25,096 nt of DNA from Candidatus Colwelliibacteriota bacterium (GCA_023228665.1 JALOAR010000009.1:1-25096), one strand, 5' to 3'. Counted from the first letter of the stretch, positions 11,515-20,240 are shown. Translations and numbers: made by a program. The notes: generated from the letters alone by a model not told the origin.

Positions 11515-14500
11515 CTACAGGCCGATATTTTCCCTTAATTTGCAATATGGGCATTCATCATCGCCGCACCTCTTGTCCCAAAAAGAAAGAGATTTTATTT
11601 CATCCGCCACTCTCTTAATTTCTTCCTTTAGCGCCTCTGCTTCCTCTTTATCTATGGCAAATTTATAATTTCTGCATTTTCCGCTATTGTCCGGCTCAAT
11701 AAAATCTATATCGGCAGATACCATCTTGTACTTTCCTCCTTTATACTCATCAAGCAATAATTTGTAGAATAAAAGCTGGCGCATTATATTCCCGTTAGAA
11801 TTTTTAGTTTTCCCTCTTATCTCGTTTTCTGATTTAACTTTCCCCGTCTTGAAATCAGTAACATTCACATCGTTCGAAAAACCCAAAACTTCCATCCTGT
11901 CTATTCGGCCCTTTATCAAAACTCCCGGAGCAAGCTCTACTCCCGATATATTGAATTCCGTAAAATAATCCTTATCCCACTCCGGAGACCTTTGGTCAAA
12001 ATAAGCAGATAAATCTGACTTGCCCTTTTCCAAAAGATCGCTGTAATCGCTTTCCCTAAGCGGTTTTTTTGAAAGATAATAATCAAACCTTGAAAGCAAA
12101 AAAATCTTGTCTGCGCCCCTGTCTTTAATAGAATCAAAAAGGTCTTTTAATGCCGCATGTACTGCCGTTCCATATATTAAATGATTTTTCTCCGCTTCCG
12201 GTATCCGAAAAAGATTTGTATAAAAATATCTCCAAGGACACTCTAAATAATTATTTACCGCTGTAGCAGAAAGCCCTTTTTGTTCAAACATCTCTCCAAC
12301 CAAGTCTTTGATTTTTTTCTCCGGATCTTCTTTTGGCGGAGAAGCAAACATTTTTTTAATATGTTCGCTCGGCCCTTTATTCCATTTATCCGTATCGCAA
12401 TAATCAAGCATATCTTCCCTTATTTCAGACAAAAAAACCGATGGAAGCTGTTCTCTGCCGTCGCTGCCTTCTTCGCTGTAAGTTATCGAAACATCTTTTT
12501 TTGCCCGAGTAATAGCAACATAAAACAGCCTCCTTTCATCATCTAGCTTCTCGTCTTTTTCCAATTTTTTGCCCGAAACCGAATAAACGCTTTCTGGAAG
12601 CTTTATTTTTTGAGGTATTCTCTTGTTTCCCCAATGGCCGTCTATTGTTTTTGTTATATATACTGAATTAAATTCCTGCCCCTTTGATCTGTGAGCAGTC
12701 ATCAGCCTTACTTTTCCAGAAGAAAGAATGCGCCCCGAAGACTTCATCGATATTCCGTGAGAAATCATAGTATCTATATGCATAACAAGATCTTTAAGCT
12801 CCGCAAACCTTTTATTATCGGAAAAATTCCTTACGTGGTTGAAAAAATCATTTATCTTCCCGAGCCTTTCCATAGCATCCGAAGATTTCATTATTTCTTC
12901 TATTATCCCCGACTCGATAATAATAAAATCCACTGCTTCCATTAGGTTATCGTTGTTGGCCGATACCTTAAATTTGCATATCTTCTTATAAAATTCCTTA
13001 ATTCGGTCCGCATCTTTCAGCCCGAGGCTGCTTAGCTTTTTTTCATCGCCTATTATATCGGCAATGCTAAGCTTATCTTCCCTTGCCTTCGAAATAATTT
13101 TGTAAATATCAAAAGGCTCAAGCCCGAAAGAAGAAATATGCATAGCCTCTATCAAATGAAGTTCTCTTTCTTCACTCTCGGTATTGTCGCCGGCAACCGC
13201 TTTTATTATCGAAACTATTTTTTTAATATCCGGAACAGTAAGAAGATCATTATCAGATTCCAAGACATGAGGTATTCCGTATTTAGAAAAAACATTTGAT
13301 ATGGCAAAACCGTCTTTATTCTCTTTAAATAAAACCGCTATTTCTCCAGGATCTTCTCCGTTATCTATCCGTTTTTTTATATCATCTGCTAAAAAATATT
13401 CCTCCGCCGAATTGGATAAAAAAGGATATACTTTCAGCTTCGTTCCATTGCCTTTATTAGATCTTAACTCTTTTTCGCCTGATATTAAGCTATGCGCGCT
13501 ATCAAGTATCTCTTGCGTAGAGCGATAATTATCTTCAAGAGTTATAAGCTTAGCCCCGGAATAAAGGTTTTTAAAATAATAAAAATTATCAAGAGATGCT
13601 CCCTGAAAACGGAATATTGCCTGTTTCTCATCCCCGACTACGAATATATTTGGGTTTTCATAAAACCCCGCAAGAAGCTCTAGTATTCTGTTTTGCGCCC
13701 TGTTGCTGTCCTGGTGCTCATCAGCAAGTATGTACTGGTTTTTTTCCTGAAGAGAAAGCAATAAATCTTCATTTTTCCGCAAAGCCTTCAGAGTTTCCAT
13801 TATCATATCCTCGTAGTCATATAATTTTTTCTCCGCAAGCTCTTTTTCATAAGAGCCATATACCAAAATTAATTCCTCGTTCCTTTTTATATACTTTTCT
13901 TCACTTAAATATTTTCCTCTCATTCTTCCCTTATACTTGCCGCTATTATGATAAAGATCTTCTATAAGTTCGAAATCTTCCTTTTGTTTTTTAATAAGGT
14001 CGGCAAATTCATCGACATCAACGCCTTCCCTTTTTAAATCGCTTATCGCCCCTATTATATCTTTAAGATAATGAAACCTATCGCCAAAAGGCCTAATCTC
14101 TTTTAATGGAGTATTATCTATAATATCTTCAATTATTTTTACCCTTTCCGAATCCGTTACAGCATCAGAGCCGATAACCCTGGGAAAATATTCCGGATAA
14201 GCCTTTATTATATCGTTGGAAAATCCATGAAAAGTTTTTATCGAAACCGCGTAAGCTTCCCCGCCCATCATTTCAACAAGCCTTTTTCTCATAGAGGCAA
14301 CTCCTGCTTCCGTAAAAGTTAAGGCTAGTATGTTTTCAGGCTCCGTATCCGTCTTTTGAACAATATTCGCTATACGCAAAGTCAATATCTGGGTTTTGCC
14401 TGTACCCGGACCGGCAATAACCATTACCGGGCCCTCTATAGTATCCACTGCCTCTCGCTGGGCAAGATTAAGCCTTTCGTAAGCTTCTTTAAATTTTCCT

Positions 14501-14544
14501 TCTTTCACAAGTCTTAGTTTATATTCCCAAGCCCTAAAAAACAA
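11515..14544 (-). CDS. UvrD/Rep-type helicase fused to a RecB/Cas4-like Fe-S nuclease
   Basis: About 1009 residues. The helicase part (about 25-700) shows Walker A AGPGTGKT (44-51), DEHQD (275-279), GDEKQAIFRFQGA (304-316), TAHRSKGQEF (616-625) and RLFYVAITRAKKD (672-684). The C-terminal part (about 757-1009) is a PD-(D/E)XK nuclease with ECPWRYF, H796, D882 and D897-x-K899. Four cysteines fit an AddB/Cas4-like Fe-S cluster: C769, C993, C998 and C1001. A helicase plus nuclease in one chain can process broken DNA ends in place of a RecBCD or AddAB complex. The frame opens at TTG 14544, which lies in the U-tract of the upstream terminator, so translation probably begins further in; GTG 14505 is the best alternative. 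The protein start is thus uncertain. Confidence 0.93.
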   Translation of the reverse strand: MFFRAWEYKLRLVKEGKFKEAYERLNLAQREAVDTIEGPVMVIAGPGTGKTQILTLRIANIVQKTDTEPENILALTFTEAGVASMRKRLVEMMGGEAYAVSIKTFHGFSNDIIKAYPEYFPRVIGSDAVTDSERVKIIEDIIDNTPLKEIRPFGDRFHYLKDIIGAISDLKREGVDVDEFADLIKKQKEDFELIEDLYHNSGKYKGRMRGKYLSEEKYIKRNEELILVYGSYEKELAEKKLYDYEDMIMETLKALRKNEDLLLSLQEKNQYILADEHQDSNRAQNRILELLAGFYENPNIFVVGDEKQAIFRFQGASLDNFYYFKNLYSGAKLITLEDNYRSTQEILDSAHSLISGEKELRSNKGNGTKLKVYPFLSNSAEEYFLADDIKKRIDNGEDPGEIAVLFKENKDGFAISNVFSKYGIPHVLESDNDLLTVPDIKKIVSIIKAVAGDNTESEERELHLIEAMHISSFGLEPFDIYKIISKAREDKLSIADIIGDEKKLSSLGLKDADRIKEFYKKICKFKVSANNDNLMEAVDFIIIESGIIEEIMKSSDAMERLGKINDFFNHVRNFSDNKRFAELKDLVMHIDTMISHGISMKSSGRILSSGKVRLMTAHRSKGQEFNSVYITKTIDGHWGNKRIPQKIKLPESVYSVSGKKLEKDEKLDDERRLFYVAITRAKKDVSITYSEEGSDGREQLPSVFLSEIREDMLDYCDTDKWNKGPSEHIKKMFASPPKEDPEKKIKDLVGEMFEQKGLSATAVNNYLECPWRYFYTNLFRIPEAEKNHLIYGTAVHAALKDLFDSIKDRGADKIFLLSRFDYYLSKKPLRESDYSDLLEKGKSDLSAYFDQRSPEWDKDYFTEFNISGVELAPGVLIKGRIDRMEVLGFSNDVNVTDFKTGKVKSENEIRGKTKNSNGNIMRQLLFYKLLLDEYKGGKYKMVSADIDFIEPDNSGKCRNYKFAIDKEEAEALKEEIKRVADEIKSLSFWDKRCGDDECPYCKLRENIGL

Positions 14545-14577
14545 AAAGCCGGTTAACTTTTTAGTATTAACCGGCTT
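14541..14577 (-). terminator. Terminator overlapping the stop of the zinc-ribbon gene
   Basis: AAGCCGGTTAA (14546-14556) pairs perfectly with TTAACCGGCTT (14567-14577); the minus strand continues TTTGTTTTTT. The stop codon of the 80-residue gene (14567-14569) lies in the stem. Confidence 0.88.
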
Positions 14578-14809
14578 GTATGGAGATTTTATCTTTCTCC
14601 TTTATAAAAATTATTTTAGCCTCGGAACGGCCTTTTCTCTTGCAAAACGGGCAACTCCTTTCAAACTCTATCAATCCTCCAATAGCTTTTTTCTCACTAA
14701 GCTGTCTTTTAAAAGTAATCCATTTATAATCTCCTATAAAACTCTTAAAAGTAGATTCATCTACTTCTTCTTCTCTTTTGCACTTGAGACATCTAATAAA
14801 ATATCTCAA
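14567..14809 (-). CDS. Small zinc-ribbon-like protein, unknown
   Basis: 80 residues from a TTG start at 14809. The start is decided by GGGAGG (about 14816-14821) seven bases before the TTG. Two cysteine pairs, C-L-K-C near residue 7 and C-P-F-C near 53, can hold one zinc ion; the rest is charged with a hydrophobic middle. It has its own -35/-10 promoter and terminator, so it is a single-gene unit. The neighbouring 148-residue gene has the same kind of promoter and leader. Possible roles include nucleic-acid binding or protein interaction; the family is not recognised. Confidence 0.7.
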   Translation of the reverse strand: MRYFIRCLKCKREEEVDESTFKSFIGDYKWITFKRQLSEKKAIGGLIEFERSCPFCKRKGRSEAKIIFIKEKDKISIQAG

Positions 14810-14858
14810 CCAACCACCTCCCTTATGTAATTTTTAATAATCAATCTGTCGGTCACCA

Positions 14859-14887
14859 ATTAGAACATTTAAGATTAATTTTGTCAA
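14859..14887 (-). promoter_or_regulatory. Promoter of the zinc-ribbon gene
   Basis: TTGACA (14887-14882), a 17-base spacer and TCTAAT (14864-14859) on the minus strand. It resembles the promoter at 15402-15430: both begin TTGACAAAATT(A/G)AT. Confidence 0.75.
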
Positions 14888-14890
14888 GGA

Positions 14891-14924
14891 AATAAAAGAG
14901 CGCCCTTTTTACTAAGCGACGCTC
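14891..14924 (-). terminator. Terminator overlapping the stop of the 148-residue gene
   Basis: GAGCGCC (14898-14904) pairs with GACGCTC (14918-14924) with one wobble; the minus strand continues TTTTATTT. The TAG stop (14914-14912) lies in the loop. The next gene's -35 starts four bases beyond it. Confidence 0.75.
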
Positions 14925-15358
14925 AAAAGTTTTTGTGCAATTTCAGGAATACCGTAGAAGTCAATATTATCGCTATTTGTTTCCGGGCAAAAAACGATAA
15001 CATCGGCTTTATATCTATCCTTATGCGGATTCATTGTAACATCAATCGTTACAATTTTTCCTCTAAAGGAAAACATTCCATCGATGCCGTGATAAAAATC
15101 CAAAGGGCTTTTTAAAGCGGTGTAAAGTTTTAACTCGTCGCTCCAATTAAAATCCCCTATTATTTCCTCAAGACTCATAGCCACTCTGGCATATAAGTCA
15201 GAACCAGCTCTTGTCGGAGGATCCGACGGATTCCAGTCATGAGGCTGATTATTTATCACTTGAGAAAGAGAGTCTTGATACTTCATATAACCCTCCCACT
15301 TGATTTCTATCTTTGTAAAGACTTCCTCTTCCAGTAAAGTTCCCGTCAATCCAAACAT
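14912..15358 (-). CDS. Unknown protein with a possible nuclease-like core
   Basis: 148 residues; ATG 15358 with GGGAGG seven bases upstream. I do not recognise the family. It has a D-L-Y-A-R-V-A-M-S-L-E-E helix (about 53-64), then YHGIDGMFSFRGKIVTIDVTMNPHKDRYKADVIVF (about 89-123). The order 'G-I-D ... V-T-I-D-V-T ... K-A-D' recalls restriction-endonuclease-like folds, where an Asp precedes a beta strand with a second acidic residue, but the E-x-K pair is missing, so this is only a hint. It has a strong promoter of its own. No membrane segment or signal peptide is present. Confidence 0.65.
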   Translation of the reverse strand: MFGLTGTLLEEEVFTKIEIKWEGYMKYQDSLSQVINNQPHDWNPSDPPTRAGSDLYARVAMSLEEIIGDFNWSDELKLYTALKSPLDFYHGIDGMFSFRGKIVTIDVTMNPHKDRYKADVIVFCPETNSDNIDFYGIPEIAQKLLSVA

Positions 15359-15401
15359 CTTTCTTCCTCCCTTATTTAAATGTTAATTATTAACCAACCC
15401 C

Positions 15402-15430
15402 AATATAGCATAATTTATCAATTTTGTCAA
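15402..15430 (-). promoter_or_regulatory. Sigma-70-type promoter of the 148-residue gene
   Basis: TTGACA (15430-15425), a 17-base spacer and TATATT (15407-15402) on the minus strand, the best -35/-10 pair in the window. The leader is about 40 bases and carries GGGAGG. Confidence 0.85.
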
Positions 15431-15468
15431 TGAATAAATATGCTTAAAAAGCTGTTTAATTCAGCCTT

Positions 15469-17277
15469 TTATCCGGATCTCTGCGCTTTTTTCCTATCGT
15501 TTTCAGTAAGATGCATTTTCCTTATTCTTACCGATTTTGGCGTTATTTCTAGCAACTCATCATCCGATATATAGTCTATCGCATCCTCAAGAGACATCTT
15601 TCTAGGAACCTCCAGCTGATCCAAAAGCCTTTTATCTTTTGCGCGGAAATTGGTTAATTCTTTTGTTTTGCAGACATTTACATAAACATCTCCTTCCTTG
15701 GCATTAGCGCCAATAACCATGCCTTCATAAACCTTGACTCCGGAACCCATAAAAAGTTCTCCGCGGCCCTGGGCAGCAGTTAAGCCAAAATTATTTGTAT
15801 CGCCGGTTGCCGTCGAAACGATTGATCCGTGCTCTCTTGACCTGACCTCGCCCTTATATTCGCGATAGCCTTCAAAAAGAGCATTCATTATTCCTGTACC
15901 TTTAGTAGCAGTTAAAAAAACATTCCTAATACCTATAAGTCCTCTTGTCGGAATAGAAAACTCAAGTTTGCACATTCCTCTGTCTACCGACATATCTTTC
16001 ATAACGCCAAGCCTTTTTCCAAGTATCTCTATAACCGTTCCGGAAAATTCTTCCGGAACCTCTATCGAAACACTTTCAACCGGCTCCATTTTTTTACCAC
16101 TCTCTTCTTTTAATATCACCTGCGGCTTAGAAACTTCGAACTCGTATCCCTCACGCCTCATTTTTTCAACAAGAATAGAAAGGTGAAGTTCCCCTCTTCC
16201 TGAAACAACCCACCTTTCATTCGTATCAGTCAGATCTACGCGCAAGGCAACATCTGCCTCTAATTCTTTATCTAATCTTTCTTTTATATTTCTTGAAGTG
16301 GTATATTCTCCCTCCTTCCCGGCAAAAGGAGATGTGTTTACTCCGAATACCATCCTAATTGTCGGCTCGTCTATATGGATAGGAGGAAGCGCTACTGGAT
16401 TCTCAATATTAGATATAGTTTCTCCTATAGCTATATCCGATATTCCAGATACTGCCGCTATATCGCCTGCTAACGCCACATCAACATCAACCCTTCCAAG
16501 TCCGGCAAAAAGTGATATCGCTGAAACTGTAGCCTTCCTTACATCTCCATTTCTCGCTATTACAGCAATCTGGCTCCCCTTCCTCAAAGAACCGGAATAT
16601 ATTCTGGCTATAGCCATTCTGCCTTTGTAGTTATCGTAAGCTATATTTGCAACAAGCGCCTGCAGCGGCTTTTTGTCATCCGTTTCCGGAGAAGGAATAT
16701 AATCAATTATAGATTTAAATACCGGTTCTATATCAGTCATCGCTGATAAGTCCGGTTCGGCTCCGGCTTTGCCTTGCACTCCCGAAGCATATATGACCGG
16801 AAATTCGACCTGTTCATCAGTCGCGCCAAGATCGATAAAAAGATCATATATTTCATTTAAAACCCATTCCGACCTTGCATCCGGTTTATCTATCTTATTT
16901 ATAACCACTATCACTTTATGCCCTGCCTCAATTGCCTTGCGCAAAACAAATTTCGTTTGCGGCATCGGCCCTTCTTTAGCGTCAACAAGCAAGATAACTC
17001 CATCCACCATCCTCATTATGCGCTCGACTTCTCCGCCAAAATCAGCATGACCCGGAGTATCTACTATATTTATTTTGGTTCCTTTATACTCTATCGCTGC
17101 ATTCTTGGAAAAAATAGTAATTCCCCTCTCTCTTTCCAAATCATTGGAATCCATTATCAGCTCGCTCACCTGGTCAGATTTCAATCTAAAATTTTCAGAT
17201 TGCTTTAAAAGGGCATCCACAAGAGTTGTTTTGCCATGGTCTACGTGTGCTATTATCGCAACATTTCTTATATCCAT
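15469..17277 (-). CDS. typA: Translational GTPase TypA/BipA
   Basis: 602 residues, the usual TypA length. It is a ribosome-binding GTPase that helps 50S assembly and stress growth. Seen: IIAHVDHGKTTLVDALL (G1, 8-24), RGITI (G2), DTPGHADFGGEVERI (G3), NKIDKPDAR (G4), then the beta barrel and EF-G-like domains III and V (for example IPTRGLIGIRNVFLTATKGTG and REHGSIVSTATGDTNNFGL) and the C-terminal domain ending VRIRKMHLTENDRKKAQR, all typical of TypA rather than LepA or EF-G. It is read from the minus strand towards the small genes at 14912-14809. No SD is obvious before the ATG. Confidence 0.97.
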   Translation of the reverse strand: MDIRNVAIIAHVDHGKTTLVDALLKQSENFRLKSDQVSELIMDSNDLERERGITIFSKNAAIEYKGTKINIVDTPGHADFGGEVERIMRMVDGVILLVDAKEGPMPQTKFVLRKAIEAGHKVIVVINKIDKPDARSEWVLNEIYDLFIDLGATDEQVEFPVIYASGVQGKAGAEPDLSAMTDIEPVFKSIIDYIPSPETDDKKPLQALVANIAYDNYKGRMAIARIYSGSLRKGSQIAVIARNGDVRKATVSAISLFAGLGRVDVDVALAGDIAAVSGISDIAIGETISNIENPVALPPIHIDEPTIRMVFGVNTSPFAGKEGEYTTSRNIKERLDKELEADVALRVDLTDTNERWVVSGRGELHLSILVEKMRREGYEFEVSKPQVILKEESGKKMEPVESVSIEVPEEFSGTVIEILGKRLGVMKDMSVDRGMCKLEFSIPTRGLIGIRNVFLTATKGTGIMNALFEGYREYKGEVRSREHGSIVSTATGDTNNFGLTAAQGRGELFMGSGVKVYEGMVIGANAKEGDVYVNVCKTKELTNFRAKDKRLLDQLEVPRKMSLEDAIDYISDDELLEITPKSVRIRKMHLTENDRKKAQRSG

Positions 17278-17385
17278 TTCTTATAAAATAAATCCCCGCG
17301 GTCCTTGCCTTTTACTGACGGGGAAAGCTCGAGAAAAATAACACATATAATAAAAACTTTCAAGGCGTAAATCTATTTTAATAAT

Positions 17386-17414
17386 TTGCACACTCAATTA
17401 TATTTAGTTAGGAT
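17386..17414 (+). promoter_or_regulatory. Promoter of the 70-residue coiled-coil gene
   Basis: TTGCAC (17386-17391), a 17-base spacer and TAGGAT (17409-17414), seven bases before the ATG at 17422. The transcript would be leaderless or nearly so. Confidence 0.5.
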
Positions 17415-17421
17415 AGTTCAG

Positions 17422-17634
17422 ATGAAGACAAAAAAAGAAATATTAAAAGAGCTTATCGACGAGGTCAAAGAAAACCTTATCCGCATAGAGATAACCACCG
17501 GTTATGTTCAAAAAAAGAATGCGGAAGGGCCTAAGGATCAGCTTATCCATGAACTTGCCAAACTAGAGGCAAATAAAAAAGAAAATGGAGAATGGCTTTC
17601 CTACCTTGAAGAGCAAATTACAGAAGCTAAATAA
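17422..17634 (+). CDS. Small charged coiled-coil protein, unknown
   Basis: 70 residues from ATG 17422 (MKTKKEILKELIDEVKENLI). It is almost all helix-forming charged residues with heptad-like Leu/Ile spacing, no Cys and no membrane segment, and ends QITEAK. The frame is open upstream to 17386, but that part includes the promoter, and the start at 17422 fits the -10. A perfect terminator lies six bases after the stop. Divergent from typA and convergent with ftsX. Family unknown; it may be a helix-forming adaptor. Confidence 0.65.
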   Translation: MKTKKEILKELIDEVKENLIRIEITTGYVQKKNAEGPKDQLIHELAKLEANKKENGEWLSYLEEQITEAK

Positions 17635-17640
17635 CAAACT

Positions 17641-17667
17641 AAAAACCGCCCAATGGGCGGTTTTTTT
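17641..17667. terminator. Bidirectional rho-independent terminator
   Basis: AAAAACCGCCC (17641-17651), loop AAT, GGGCGGTTTTTTT (17655-17667). Both strands have T-tracts; it ends the coiled-coil gene (+) and the ftsX operon (-). Confidence 0.95.
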
Positions 17668-17692
17668 ATAACGCTTGCTAACAAAAAGCTTT

Positions 17693-18601
17693 TTATCCTT
17701 TAAGATATCTCTTCACCACAACAAAACTCGAAACCACGCCAATTGTTACCGCAAAAGCAAGATTATATCCCAAAATAGTAAATAAATTGCCTATAAAATA
17801 TCCCCATAAATTCATTTCGGGTATAAGAACCGAAACAAAAGGCGATACAAAATAAACAAACGGAATAGTGATTATAACTCCGGCAGCTGCAGCCAAAAAA
17901 CCATATATGGCGCCTATCACTATATAAGGTCCTCTTATAAAAGCATTAGAAGCGCCTACAAGCCTCATAATCCCTATTTCTTCCCTGCTTGAGTATATAG
18001 CAAGCAATATAGTATTAAAGGACACAATGCTCGCCACAGTCGCTAAAAGTATAGTAAGAAGAAATCCAGCTTGCCTGCCTATATCTACGATCTTTGCCAG
18101 CCTGTCTATAACTAGCTGATTCTGATTATAACTAATCATCTCTATTATCGGAGAGAGGGACTCGTTGTTTAAATAAGCCGCTATAGCAGAATAATCTTTA
18201 GGATTATAAGCCTTTATATTAAGCGAAGCCCTTAAAGGGTTATCGCCTATTTCTTCTAAAGCACGGGCTATATCGCTATCCTCTGGGTGCCTTTCGCGAA
18301 ACCTCTCTAAAGCTTCATCCTTCGAAATATACTCAACCATTTTTACTTCTGATAATCCCTCCAAAGAACTTTTTAACTTAAGCATTTCATCCTCCGGTAC
18401 TGTTTCCCTAAAATCAATGCTTATATCAATCTTATCCTGGACAAGATCAATCGCCTTTTGCCCGACAACTCCGAATATCAGCAATCCTTCAAAAACAATT
18501 ACCGCAAGCAATAAAACAAGTATGGTAGCAATTGAAACCAAGTAATTCCTAGAAAAATTCTGAAATCCGTATTTTATTATCCTGTAAAAAGTAGTAAACA
18601 T
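17693..18601 (-). CDS. ftsX: Cell division protein FtsX
   Basis: 302 residues, standard length. FtsX is the membrane partner of the ATPase FtsE; FtsEX controls peptidoglycan hydrolases at the division septum. Features: one transmembrane segment near 21-45, an extracellular domain (about 60-170), then three transmembrane segments (about 178-200, 225-250 and 270-295) with FtsX signatures such as SREEIGIMRLVGASNAFIRGP. It follows ftsE with a five-base gap, confirming the pair. It is the last gene of the operon HD-prfB-ftsE-ftsX. Confidence 0.95.
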   Translation of the reverse strand: MFTTFYRIIKYGFQNFSRNYLVSIATILVLLLAVIVFEGLLIFGVVGQKAIDLVQDKIDISIDFRETVPEDEMLKLKSSLEGLSEVKMVEYISKDEALERFRERHPEDSDIARALEEIGDNPLRASLNIKAYNPKDYSAIAAYLNNESLSPIIEMISYNQNQLVIDRLAKIVDIGRQAGFLLTILLATVASIVSFNTILLAIYSSREEIGIMRLVGASNAFIRGPYIVIGAIYGFLAAAAGVIITIPFVYFVSPFVSVLIPEMNLWGYFIGNLFTILGYNLAFAVTIGVVSSFVVVKRYLKG

Positions 18602-18606
18602 TTTAA

Positions 18607-19287
18607 TTAGACCAAGATGTATTTTCCTTTTTCATCATCCCTTATGACCTTTCCATCCTCCATGCTGATAACCCTCTTTTCCAGCTGGTTAACTATTTCT
18701 TTATTATGAGTGGCAAGTATTACTGTAGTACCCAGCTCATTTATTTTCATAAGAAGGTTTATTATCCCCCAAGTATTGATAGGATCCAAATTACCGGTTG
18801 GCTCATCGGCAATTATAACATCTGGATGATTTACCATGGCGCGAGCTATAGCCACTCTCTGCCTCTCGCCTCCTGAAAGCTCATGGATAAAATTATGCTT
18901 CTTAGTAGCTAAACCAACGAGATCAAGAACTTGTGGAGTAACCTCGTCTATTTCCTTCTGCGGCCTGCCAGCTACCTCCATAGCAAAGACAACATTTTCG
19001 TAAGCCGTCTTTTTAGGCAATAAGCGAAAATCCTGGAATATGACTCCCATATGCCTGCGAAGCTCGGGAAGCTCCTTATTGCTAAGCTTGTTAACTTCAT
19101 ACTGCCCAAAAATAACTCTTCCTTTAGAAGGCTTTTCTTCTCCTATAAGCATTTTGATAAGAGTCGACTTTCCAGCTCCGGACTTTCCGACAAGAGATAC
19201 AAACTCTCCCGGGTTTATCTTAAAGCTTGCTTCCTTAACAACCTCATTCGAACCGTATTTTTTAGAAACATTATTGAACGTAATCAC
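18607..19287 (-). CDS. ftsE: Cell division ATP-binding protein FtsE
   Basis: 226 residues, an ABC ATPase of the FtsE/MacB type. Motifs: Walker A GKSGAGKST (34-42), Q-loop FQDFRLLP, signature LSGGERQRVAIARAM (137-151) and Walker B VIIADEPTGNLDP, then the switch His in ATHNKE. It powers FtsX, whose gene follows directly. The start lies two bases after the prfB stop, so all three are one transcript. FtsE of this size without extra domains is typical. Confidence 0.97.
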   Translation of the reverse strand: MITFNNVSKKYGSNEVVKEASFKINPGEFVSLVGKSGAGKSTLIKMLIGEEKPSKGRVIFGQYEVNKLSNKELPELRRHMGVIFQDFRLLPKKTAYENVVFAMEVAGRPQKEIDEVTPQVLDLVGLATKKHNFIHELSGGERQRVAIARAMVNHPDVIIADEPTGNLDPINTWGIINLLMKINELGTTVILATHNKEIVNQLEKRVISMEDGKVIRDDEKGKYILV

Positions 19288-19289
19288 TT

Positions 19290-20240
19290 TTATAATTTTA
19301 ACTCGGCTTCTATAAAGCCGTCTAGGTTTCCCTCTAAGACTTCATCCACATTACTTGTCTCAAACCCCGTTCTGTGGTCTTTCACCATTTTATATGGATG
19401 TATTACATATGACCTTATCTGATGCCCCCATTCAGGAGAAACGCGTGTTTTTAAATTATTTATTTCTGTTTCCTGCTTTTCCTCCATCAGCTTTATCAAT
19501 TTTGCCTTTAATATCAACATCGCTCTTTCCCTGTTTTGTGCCTGGCTGCGTTCTACCTGGGAAGACGCCGATAATCCGGTAGGGATATGTACCACTTTAA
19601 CCGCGGTTTCCACTTTATTTACATTTTGCCCTCCCGGCCCCGAAGATCTCTTAAAATCCACTTTTATATCCTTTTCAGGAATTTGCACATCTCCGGCATT
19701 TTTAGGCAGCGAAGGCAGAATTTCCACCAGCGCGAAAGAAGTATGCCTCAATTTTTTGGCATCATAAGGAGATATCCTTACTAGCCTGTGCACTCCGGAT
19801 TCTTTCCTTAAAATATTAAAAGCATCCTCTCCTTTTATCTCTATAGTATCTTCATCTATTTTTGATATCTTCCAGTTTCTTTTCTCGGCATACGCCCCAT
19901 ACATTTCAAGAAGCATCTCGGCCCAGTCAGATGCATCCTGCCCGCCAGCTCCCGGCATTACCGATATTATCGCCGGAACGTTCTCGTATTTGTTTTTAGT
20001 CATAAAGCGTTCTTCAAAATCCATTACATCCTTTTCCGTCTCTATAGCATCAAACGCTTCCACCTGCGACTTGGTAAGGCCATACTCCTTCATTTTTACC
20101 TCTGCTTCGGCTCTATCTTTCTTCCATATATCAGGATCAGCCACAGCAAATTCAAGCTCTTTAAGCCTTTGACGCTTTTCTTCCACTGAAAACTTCTTTT
20201 CAAGCAATTTTTTTAATTGTTGTATTTCTTTTTCCGGCAT
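19290..20240 (-). CDS. prfB: Peptide chain release factor 2
   Basis: 316 residues. RF2 ends translation at UAA and UGA. The GGQ peptidyl-hydrolysis motif is present (SSGPGGQNVNK, 203-205). The stop-recognition tripeptide reads S-P-Y (157-159, RISPYDAKKLRHTSF) where most bacteria have S-P-F. The N-terminus is about 50 residues shorter than in E. coli, and the sequence that usually holds the +1 programmed frameshift (CTTTGA) is absent; the frame is continuous from ATG 20240. It is the second gene of the operon with ftsEX, the arrangement seen in many Gram-positives and Patescibacteria. Its presence confirms UGA is a stop here. Confidence 0.95.
   Translation of the reverse strand: MPEKEIQQLKKLLEKKFSVEEKRQRLKELEFAVADPDIWKKDRAEAEVKMKEYGLTKSQVEAFDAIETEKDVMDFEERFMTKNKYENVPAIISVMPGAGGQDASDWAEMLLEMYGAYAEKRNWKISKIDEDTIEIKGEDAFNILRKESGVHRLVRISPYDAKKLRHTSFALVEILPSLPKNAGDVQIPEKDIKVDFKRSSGPGGQNVNKVETAVKVVHIPTGLSASSQVERSQAQNRERAMLILKAKLIKLMEEKQETEINNLKTRVSPEWGHQIRSYVIHPYKMVKDHRTGFETSNVDEVLEGNLDGFIEAELKL

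Noticed and set aside
12280..13967. Several plus-strand frames of 60-120 residues opposite the UvrD-nuclease gene
   Set aside because: They are rich in Phe, Ser and Arg from the complement of coding DNA, overlap a gene with conserved motifs throughout, and show no family signature.
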